Origin: Bacteroidales bacterium
Lineage (GTDB): Bacteria > Bacteroidota > Bacteroidia > Bacteroidales > VadinHA17
Reading direction: 5' to 3'
Length of the DNA stretch: 6,832 bases
Assembly (NCBI GenBank): GCA_003155705.1
Contig: PMEC01000254.1
Span: 1-6,832 of the forward strand
The notes below the pieces were generated by a model. The model was not told where the DNA came from. It ran no database searches and saw only the letters and a list, made by a program, of their open reading frames with translations. Shown here piece by piece: positions 1-5,678 of this stretch; the first letter of the stretch is position 1; each line of letters starts with the position of its first letter. Position numbers and translations under genes: made by a program.

Positions 1-801
1 GAATGGTACAGGTGCATAAAAGAACTGGTAGATAACTATCATCCGGACCTGCTCTATTCAGACAGCCCGATGCCGTTTGGTGATGTCGGACGGGCACTTA
101 TATCGCATTTATACAACCAGGGCATAACCGGTAATAATAGTAACCCGGAGGTAGTTTATACCTGTAAACAACCCTCAAATGGCATGTGGGTACAGGATGT
201 TGAACGTGGTATTTTGGATTCAGTAAGCCCTTATCCCTGGCAGACAGATACATCAATCGGAGACTGGTATTATCGCACAGGCCAGAAATATAAAACTGGT
301 ACCGAGGTAATCCAGATGCTCGTTGATATAGTAAGCAAAAATGGCAACCTTCTAATAAATGTGGTGCAGACACCTGAAGGTGATCTTGAACCTGATATGC
401 TTCAGATACTTGATGAGATTGGAACATGGACCGCAGCAAATGGTGAAGGTATTTACGGGTCACGTCCCTGGAAGATTTTCGGAGAGAAGTCTGAAGAGGC
501 TAAAGCTGTCAAACCGGGGAGATTCAATGAAAACTATAAATTCAACTCAAAAGATATCCGCTTTACTATAAAAGGAAGCACCCTTTATGCTTTTTGCCTG
601 GGAAAACCTGCAACCGATATTATTATTAAATCGCTTTCAAAATCTTCAAAACTGGCAGACAAGGCTGTAGCTTCCGTGGCAATGGTAGGAAGCACAGAAA
701 AAATAAACTGGAGACAGACAAATGATGGTTTGGTAATAAGTAAACCTTCAAAGATGCCTGTATGGGAAGTTGTCGGCTTTAAAATTGAATTTAAAAAATA
801 A
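1..801 (+). CDS. Alpha-L-fucosidase, GH29, C-terminal part (5' truncated by the window edge)
   Basis: The reading frame is open from base 1, so the gene begins upstream; the ATG at 70 is an internal methionine. 266 residues are visible. Residues 8-21 (ELVDNYHPDLLYSD) match the GH29 strand that ends in the catalytic aspartate nucleophile, here D21. Further GH29 landmarks are the WVQDVERG segment, the PWQTDTSIGDWYY segment, the VSKNGNLLINV core and the NGEGIYGSRPW motif that closes the catalytic barrel near residue 157. Residues of about 165-266 form the beta-rich C-terminal domain usual for these fucosidases. The family hydrolyses terminal alpha-L-fucose from glycans, and Bacteroidota members are normally exported, but the signal peptide lies outside the window. 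The SGNH gene starts 7 bp after the stop, which suggests one operon. I did not assign the acid/base residue because it is poorly conserved in the family. Linkage specificity cannot be read here. Confidence 0.93.
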   Translation, partial: EWYRCIKELVDNYHPDLLYSDSPMPFGDVGRALISHLYNQGITGNNSNPEVVYTCKQPSNGMWVQDVERGILDSVSPYPWQTDTSIGDWYYRTGQKYKTGTEVIQMLVDIVSKNGNLLINVVQTPEGDLEPDMLQILDEIGTWTAANGEGIYGSRPWKIFGEKSEEAKAVKPGRFNENYKFNSKDIRFTIKGSTLYAFCLGKPATDIIIKSLSKSSKLADKAVASVAMVGSTEKINWRQTNDGLVISKPSKMPVWEVVGFKIEFKK

Positions 802-808
802 TTAAAAT

Positions 809-1570
809 ATGGAAAACCAGAATAATTCTCGTCGTAGCTTCATCCGGAAAGCGGCGCTGGGAGGAATGATGGCAATAAGCATTCCCGAGATTCTGTCAGC
901 CTCATTGTCTGAAAAAGGATCAAAAAAGGTGCAGCTGATGAAAGATAATGTTGTTCTCTTTCAGGGTGATTCAATTACGGATGCAGGAAGAATCAAAGAA
1001 GATATGAGTTTCAACAATGCAAGAGCTCTTGGTTCAGGTTATGCTATGCTTGCAGCAGCCGACCTTCTGGAAGAACATGCTTCTCTGAATCTCAAAATTT
1101 ACAATAAGGGAATCTCCGGGAATAAGGTCTATCAACTGGCAGAAAGATGGGAAAAAGACTGTCTTGAGATAAAGCCTGATGTCCTGAGTATTTTGATCGG
1201 GGTAAATGATTTCTGGCATAAAATCAATGGAACATACAACGGAACCATTGAAATTTACAGGAATGATTATAAAGCTCTTCTTGAGCGGACTAAAAAGGCA
1301 CTTCCAAATGTAAGATTGATTATTTGTGAGCCATTTGCAGTTCCCGGTGTAAAAGCTGTTGACCAAAAATGGTATCCTGATTTCTATGAATACCAGAAGG
1401 CTGCCAGAGCGATTGCAACTCAATTCGATGCCGTTTTTGTCCCATATCAGAAGATCTTTGATGAGGCACAGAAGCAAGCTCCAGGGGTTTATTGGACAGG
1501 GGATGGTGTTCATCCCTCATTGGCCGGGGCACAACTCATGGCTGAAGCCTGGTCTGAAACTGTTAAATAA
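809..1570 (+). CDS. SGNH/GDSL-family hydrolase with Tat signal peptide (probable carbohydrate esterase)
   Basis: The 253-residue protein starts with a clear twin-arginine signal, SRRSFIRKAALGG (residues 7-19), followed by a hydrophobic stretch to about residue 32, so it is probably exported folded through Tat. The SGNH blocks are in order: block I FQGDSITDAGR with nucleophile S55, block II around NKGISGN (residues 99-105), block III GVND (G131, N133) and block V DGVHPS with D232 and H235. The Ser-Asp-His triad and the oxyanion Gly and Asn are therefore intact, and the length fits a single-domain enzyme. The family hydrolyses esters and includes acetylxylan, rhamnogalacturonan and sialate acetylesterases. 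Its place between a fucosidase and other glycan genes suggests removal of acyl groups from a polysaccharide, which is inference. The start is set by the ATG 7 bp after the fucosidase stop and by the correctly placed Tat motif. Confidence 0.92.
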   Translation: MENQNNSRRSFIRKAALGGMMAISIPEILSASLSEKGSKKVQLMKDNVVLFQGDSITDAGRIKEDMSFNNARALGSGYAMLAAADLLEEHASLNLKIYNKGISGNKVYQLAERWEKDCLEIKPDVLSILIGVNDFWHKINGTYNGTIEIYRNDYKALLERTKKALPNVRLIICEPFAVPGVKAVDQKWYPDFYEYQKAARAIATQFDAVFVPYQKIFDEAQKQAPGVYWTGDGVHPSLAGAQLMAEAWSETVK

Positions 1571-1593
1571 TTTCACGGGGTTGAAATTTTTTT
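1569..1593 (+). terminator. Weak AT-rich hairpin with T-run between esterase and cupin genes (possible attenuator)
   Basis: AATTTCA (1569-1575) and TGAAATT (1582-1588) form a perfect 7-bp stem around the loop CGGGGT, followed directly by more T residues to 1593. The left arm overlaps the last two bases of the esterase stop codon. The geometry is that of an intrinsic terminator, but the stem is almost all A-T, so it would be weak. It could lower read-through into the cupin gene without ending the operon. Chance occurrence in AT-rich DNA is possible. Confidence 0.35.
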
Positions 1594-1605
1594 AAATTGA
1601 ATTGT

Positions 1606-2400
1606 ATGAAAAATTTTAGGTTACCTTTTGCACTGTTCCTTATTGCAATCTTATCAGTTGCTGCTGATCAGGCAATTACTTCATCAATCTACGACTGGAC
1701 AAAACTAACAGTGAAGAAGACCTCATATGGTGAAGAGAGAGATATCCTTAAAGGACCCACAAAGTCTTTGGATATGTTTGATGTAAAAGCTATTACATTA
1801 AATGAAGAACAATCTGTCAAAACTTACAAAGTTGAGAGTGGATTTGATGAACTGTTAATCATTAAGGAAGGTTCGGCTGAGATAAATGTAAACAATGAAA
1901 GTAAAATACTGGAAGCCGGAAGTATTGTTGTTGCTTCACAAGGAGATAAAGTGAGTATCAGAAACCTGCATAATTCAAAAACAACATACTATTCATTCCG
2001 GTTCAATCCAAAATCCCAGCCCGGACAAGCTCAACCAGTAACAAAAGTTTTACCAGTGCTTGAATACTGGAGTACATTTATTTTTAAACCAAGTGCAGTT
2101 GGCGGCAGACGTGATATTTTAAAGCAGCCGACCTCAACATTGAAGGAACTGGAGATTCATGTGACCACTCTTAATGAAGGGCTTCCCAGTCATGCTCCGC
2201 ATTCGCATCCGGATGAAGAGATTATCCTGGTCCGTTTCGGAACAGTTGAGCAGACAATAAATGGTACAGCCTACAAACTTGGTCCGGGTTCAGTAATATT
2301 CCTGACCAACGATGATATGCATGGCATAAGCAATGCCGGTAAAGGTAAATGTGAATATTATGCCTTCAGGTGGTTAACATACATACCGGATTCAAAATAA
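1606..2400 (+). CDS. Secreted two-domain cupin (bicupin) protein, function unknown
   Basis: The 264-residue protein starts at the ATG at 1606; an in-frame TTG at 1597 is possible, but the ATG gives a compact signal peptide (MKNFRLPFALFLIAILSVAA) with likely cleavage near residue 20. The mature part is two similar halves: residues 30-133 with ERDILKGPT and 154-256 with RRDILKQPT, each followed by a beta-rich cupin fold. The C-terminal half has a full cupin metal site: H199, H201 and E205 in motif 1 (HSHPDEE, then G212) and H239 in motif 2 (H, three residues, N243). At the equivalent places the N-terminal half has K75, E77 and V116, and no histidine, so it probably binds no metal. Cupins include isomerases, dioxygenases, aminohydrolases and pure sugar binders; nothing here decides among these. 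Its position behind the fucosidase and esterase genes suggests a role on the released sugar or the glycan outside the cytoplasm. Confidence 0.85.
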   Translation: MKNFRLPFALFLIAILSVAADQAITSSIYDWTKLTVKKTSYGEERDILKGPTKSLDMFDVKAITLNEEQSVKTYKVESGFDELLIIKEGSAEINVNNESKILEAGSIVVASQGDKVSIRNLHNSKTTYYSFRFNPKSQPGQAQPVTKVLPVLEYWSTFIFKPSAVGGRRDILKQPTSTLKELEIHVTTLNEGLPSHAPHSHPDEEIILVRFGTVEQTINGTAYKLGPGSVIFLTNDDMHGISNAGKGKCEYYAFRWLTYIPDSK

Positions 2401-2799
2401 TTGGATTATTTTTCTTGTACCCTCCTTAATACTTCAATAACGGCTGCTATCATTGGCTATGCTGGTTGCAATAACAACTATATAAAAATATTTAAAAGCA
2501 ATCTCTGTTATTTTTCTTCAGGTGGTTTAGTACTGATCTAAAATAGTTGTAGGATTTCATGTTATATTTATCATGTCAACTTATGCTGTTTTGGCAAATA
2601 TTTTGACGTCATATACTAAGGCTCAATTAATCTTCGTTTTAGAAAACACAAAGATCCATGAAGATATTTGAGGTCAAAAAAAGCCAATTCGCTGAATTGT
2701 TACAGGTGTTCATTGAATATATTTTTATTTGTTTTAAGTCGGATGTACTTTTGAACTTGTTAAGATTATAAATGTTATATGAATTAAAAATCATTAGTT
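2401..2799. other. 399-bp gene-free region upstream of the lipoprotein gene
   Basis: I see no credible gene on either strand. The stretch is AT-rich and holds no strong hairpin plus T-run after the cupin stop, so the end of the first operon is not defined. It contains a perfect 8-bp palindrome TGACGTCA (2604-2611), a short inverted repeat GTTG/CAAC near 2464-2477, an 11-bp low-complexity direct repeat TTATTTTTCTT (near 2406 and 2509), and the candidate promoter at 2722-2753. It most likely carries the control region of the lipoprotein gene. The part before about 2700 is longer than a simple promoter needs. Confidence 0.6.
2722..2753 (+). promoter_or_regulatory. Candidate Bacteroidota-type promoter of the lipoprotein gene
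   Basis: TACTTTTG at 2746-2753 matches the Bacteroidota -7 consensus TAnnTTTG at every fixed position. A T-run at 2722-2726, 19 nt upstream, stands where the -33 TTTG box is expected and matches three of four bases. An exact TTTG (2728-2731) is also present, but at a spacing of only 14 nt. Transcription would begin near 2760, giving a leader of about 40 nt before the ATG at 2800. It is in an AT-rich stretch, so chance similarity cannot be excluded. Confidence 0.5.
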
Positions 2800-3867
2800 A
2801 TGAAAAGACAAGGTAGAATTATTTTAATTGCTGTTTTCTTAAGTGCTCTGATATGGAGTTGCACCAAGAATACAGGCTTAGACAATAATACTCCTCTGAA
2901 GCAGGCTGTTAATAAAAGCTCACTTACTCTGAATACAGCTATGACATCTATCAGTTCCACTAAAGCGTATAGTATACTGACAGTTAATGGTGGAACACTC
3001 AAGTCTACCACCATTACGGATGCTACGTACAAGGTTTATATTCCTCTCGATACAATAAAAGGAGTATATAATTATAAACCTATAAATAAACCCGATAGAT
3101 GGGGCTGGTCGTTGATTACATACTTTACAAAGACAGCTGATAACAGCAAGATGATCGTCAATATGCCATTGAAGAAGGTACAGGATCCTATGTCATTAAG
3201 ACGTTATGTTCCATCTGACTCGACACTTACTAATAATTTTTCAATTGCAGTTTCTGATTATCATAATAATTACAATAGTTACTGGGACTATGATTATTTG
3301 TTGAAATCAGAAATCAGCATTGATAATGTTGTAGCCGGCGATTTAAATATCAAATCTATTGTCAGTCCTACGAATGGGATCCAGTATGCTTCTCAATATG
3401 TATTCAGTGGCAGTTATACTGCACAATATGCCTATAACTCTGGTGACACAACTGTTTCAAGCTTTACAATATTGAGTGGTACTAATGTCCTGTATCAGGA
3501 AAAACTTACTACTCTGAAGGTTGACACCGGAAGATTTGGACGTGAACGTCAGTACATTCTTACCATTGGTAATGTACAGATAGCAAGGAACTCTGTTTCA
3601 AAAACTGTAACAGTTTCCGTTGATGGTGTAGTTCAACCAAATGCAACTGTAACAATTGTTGATCAGGCATCAGATCAGGAAGCATCAGTGGTCAAAAAGC
3701 GTGATATCCAGATAACATTCGAAGATGGAACAACAACGACAGTTTCCGATCTGATCGGTAAATCAATTGATAATATTAAAACTCTTTTTGACTCTTTGCA
3801 TTCAGTCTACTTTGCCGCTTATGTCGTTGACTGGATTGCATATGATATTTATTATGACAGAAAGTAA
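2800..3867 (+). CDS. Lipoprotein of unknown function, beta-rich, with aromatic C-terminus
   Basis: The 355-residue protein has a basic start, a hydrophobic core and a lipobox-like end ALIWSC, so C21 is the likely lipidated residue; tryptophan at -2 is unusual. The start is fixed by an in-frame stop at 2785-2787. I do not recognise the family. After a Ser/Thr/Asn-rich linker (about residues 22-55) the chain is rich in alternating polar and hydrophobic residues typical of beta-sandwich domains. A Tyr/Asn/Asp-rich patch lies at residues 152-167 (SDYHNNYNSYWDYDYL). The region 216-287 resembles an Ig-like fold. The C-terminal 55 residues start with KKRDIQITFEDGTTTTVSDL and end in a probable helix and an aromatic tail, FAAYVVDWIAYDIYYDRK. 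No catalytic motif is apparent. Its own promoter and strong terminator make it a single-gene unit between catabolic genes. A surface glycan-binding or cell-envelope role is possible but unproven. Confidence 0.85.
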   Translation: MKRQGRIILIAVFLSALIWSCTKNTGLDNNTPLKQAVNKSSLTLNTAMTSISSTKAYSILTVNGGTLKSTTITDATYKVYIPLDTIKGVYNYKPINKPDRWGWSLITYFTKTADNSKMIVNMPLKKVQDPMSLRRYVPSDSTLTNNFSIAVSDYHNNYNSYWDYDYLLKSEISIDNVVAGDLNIKSIVSPTNGIQYASQYVFSGSYTAQYAYNSGDTTVSSFTILSGTNVLYQEKLTTLKVDTGRFGRERQYILTIGNVQIARNSVSKTVTVSVDGVVQPNATVTIVDQASDQEASVVKKRDIQITFEDGTTTTVSDLIGKSIDNIKTLFDSLHSVYFAAYVVDWIAYDIYYDRK

Positions 3868-3921
3868 TTCTGGTAGAAATAATGGTTTAGGTTAGATATA
3901 GATTATTTTTATTGATTCTTT

Positions 3922-3963
3922 CTTCCGTGGCATAAACTTTATGTCCACGGAAGTTTTTTTTTT
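3922..3963 (+). terminator. Strong intrinsic terminator after the lipoprotein gene
   Basis: CTTCCGTGG (3922-3930) and CCACGGAAG (3945-3953) form a perfect 9-bp stem. It can be extended inside, past one unpaired T, by CATA (3931-3934) with TATG (3940-3943), leaving a five-base loop. Ten T residues follow at 3954-3963. It lies 55 bp after the stop codon and isolates the lipoprotein gene from the sulfatase. The reverse strand has no comparable T-run, so it acts for + strand transcription. Confidence 0.92.
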
Positions 3964-4051
3964 ATAACTTGTTATCCTGTTTTTGGTTATTTTAGAAGAC
4001 CATGGAAACCTGGTTATGAAATTGATTTCAGAAACATAATTAATAATAATC

Positions 4052-5455
4052 ATGATTCAACTTTCAATCAAAGGAGCTCTAGGCTGTTCACTATTAACAA
4101 TGTTTGCCCCGGCAGGTACTATGGCTCAAAAACTACCGGATAAACCAAATATACTGATAATAATAACTGACCAGCAATCGTCAGAATCATTAAGTTATAA
4201 TATTGGGAATAAGCATCTTAATACTCCCAATATGGATTACCTGGCTAAGCACGGGATATCTTTTACAAACGCATATTGTGCTAATCCCCTCAGCGTCCCT
4301 TCCCGAAGCTCTATGTTTACGGGGAGATACCCACATGAACTGGGTATTCAGACCAATGATGAAAAGAAAATTGATCCCAAAGAATTTCCAACATTCGGAA
4401 AAATATTTGAGAAAGCCGGGTATGAGACTGGTTATGTAGGTAAATGGCACCTGCCGTTTGATATAAAGGATACAGAGTCGCAAGGGTTTCATTATACAAA
4501 AAACAATAAAAGCAATGGAGTTGACAGCCTGATCCCAGGATCTGCAATTAAGTTTCTAAAGACCAGACGCGACAAACCATTTCTATTAGTAGCTTCCTTC
4601 GTAAATCCTCATAATATATGCGAGTGGGCCCGTGGTCAGAATCTGCCAGATGGTAATGTGGGAAAACCTCCCTCAGCAGATCAATGTCCACCGCTTAGAT
4701 TAAATCATGCAGTTTCCAGGAACGAAACTGATATAATGCAAACGTTAAGAGAGTCGTATCAGGCAAGTTCCTTATTTCCGGTGTCGGGCTTTTCTGATAA
4801 GAAATGGAGACAGTACATCTGGACATATTACAGAATGATAGAAAAAGTTGATGGCGAAATTGGAAAAATATTGAGTGCATTGCGTGAATCGGGATTGGAT
4901 AAGAATACCATAATCGTATTCCTGAGTGACCATGGTGATTGCCAGGGGGCTCATCTTTGGAATCAGAAAACTGTTTTTTTTGAAGAAGCTTCCAAAGTGC
5001 CGTTCATTATAAGCTTTTATGGTCTCAAAGCAGGAAAATCTGAATACCTGGTGCAAACCGGCATCGACCTTATGCCCACTTTATGTGATCTTGCCGGTAT
5101 TATTCTTAAAAGACAACTGCCTGGAATAAGTCTGAAACAGATAATTACAACCGGATCTTCTAATTTAAATCGGGAATATATAGTAGTTTCTGATAAGCCT
5201 GTACAAGGAGACACCGTCAATGGATACAAACCTCAGCCTGAAGGCAGAATGCTGAGAAATAAAAAGTTTAAATACTGGATCTATAGTGAAGGGAAACAGC
5301 GGGAAACTCTTTATGACCTTGTTAATGATCCTGGCGAAATGGTAAATCTTTCTATGGATCCAAAATTCAAAAGCGAGCTTGAAAATTGCAGAAAAGAGTT
5401 GACAGAATGGGCTGAAAAATATACTGATCCTTTTATACGATACATGTTAAAATAG
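4052..5455 (+). CDS. Secreted S1-family sulfatase, serine-type formylglycine site
   Basis: The 467-residue protein has a signal peptide with likely cleavage after ALA-like TMA (residue 25), then an alkaline-phosphatase-like sulfatase domain over nearly its full length, the normal size for Bacteroidota sulfatases. Visible active-site parts are NILIIITDQQ with metal ligand D40, the signature SVPSRSSMFTG with S81 as formylglycine precursor and R85, GKWHL with K131 and H133, NPHN with H187, SDHGD with D293 and H294, and K306 in WNQK followed by EEASKVPFI. The C-terminal subdomain ends with the usual YDLVNDPGEMVNL segment. Because residue 81 is serine, activation should depend on a radical-SAM maturase (anSME) that accepts serine; none is in the window. 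The ATG is set by an in-frame stop at 4037-4039. It would remove sulfate esters from a glycan in the periplasm or at the surface. Sugar and position specificity cannot be read here. Confidence 0.95.
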   Translation: MIQLSIKGALGCSLLTMFAPAGTMAQKLPDKPNILIIITDQQSSESLSYNIGNKHLNTPNMDYLAKHGISFTNAYCANPLSVPSRSSMFTGRYPHELGIQTNDEKKIDPKEFPTFGKIFEKAGYETGYVGKWHLPFDIKDTESQGFHYTKNNKSNGVDSLIPGSAIKFLKTRRDKPFLLVASFVNPHNICEWARGQNLPDGNVGKPPSADQCPPLRLNHAVSRNETDIMQTLRESYQASSLFPVSGFSDKKWRQYIWTYYRMIEKVDGEIGKILSALRESGLDKNTIIVFLSDHGDCQGAHLWNQKTVFFEEASKVPFIISFYGLKAGKSEYLVQTGIDLMPTLCDLAGIILKRQLPGISLKQIITTGSSNLNREYIVVSDKPVQGDTVNGYKPQPEGRMLRNKKFKYWIYSEGKQRETLYDLVNDPGEMVNLSMDPKFKSELENCRKELTEWAEKYTDPFIRYMLK

Positions 5456-5491
5456 TGGTGCTTTGTTTATTAAGTAAACATACCATTCTTT
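5456..5491 (+). terminator. Weak hairpin after the sulfatase stop
   Basis: TGTTTA (5464-5469) and TAAACA (5475-5480) form a 6-bp stem around the loop TTAAG. TGGT (5456-5459) and ACCA (5482-5485) can extend it beyond an asymmetric internal loop. A short T-rich stretch (TTCTTT) follows. Its position directly behind the sulfatase stop suits a terminator, but the stem is AT-rich and the T-run is broken. It could instead be an inverted-repeat operator for the next gene. Confidence 0.3.
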
Positions 5492-5678
5492 AATGTTTGA
5501 ATTAAATAAGGAGATTATTTTATTTCGGAAGCAGATTTGAGATTGCGGATTAAGACACTTAAAATGGCATGAAGTTTTGATAGACAGAAATTCTAAGGAC
5601 TCTTAGTTTGAAATATTTACAGTTTTTGATCTTACTAATAATCATTTTTCCATTTTTATAGAACCAAAAATAAACAAA

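Noticed and set aside
70..72. ATG at 70 as the start of the first gene
   Set aside because: The same frame is open back to base 1 and encodes the conserved GH29 strand with the nucleophile, so this methionine is internal.
98..463. Minus-strand open frame of 121 codons
   Set aside because: It lies antisense to the GH29 gene, whose family motifs are unmistakable in frame 1, and its translation shows no family features.
1034..1513. Minus-strand open frame of 159 codons
   Set aside because: It is antisense to the SGNH hydrolase, which carries all catalytic blocks, and its translation resembles no protein.
1597..1599. TTG as the start of the cupin gene
   Set aside because: The ATG nine bases downstream gives a standard signal peptide, and no Shine-Dalgarno-like sequence favours the TTG.
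2658..2771. 37-codon open frame starting MKIFEVKKSQF in the gap before the lipoprotein gene
   Set aside because: It is short, has no ribosome-binding signal, overlaps the candidate promoter, and its second half is low-complexity AT-rich sequence. It is more likely chance than a gene or a gene remnant.
3964..3975. ATAAC-TT-GTTAT inverted repeat just after the strong terminator
   Set aside because: Short and purely AT-rich apart from two bases; expected by chance in this composition.
5508..5515. AAGGAG sequence resembling a ribosome-binding site
   Set aside because: No start codon with an open frame of useful length follows at the right distance.
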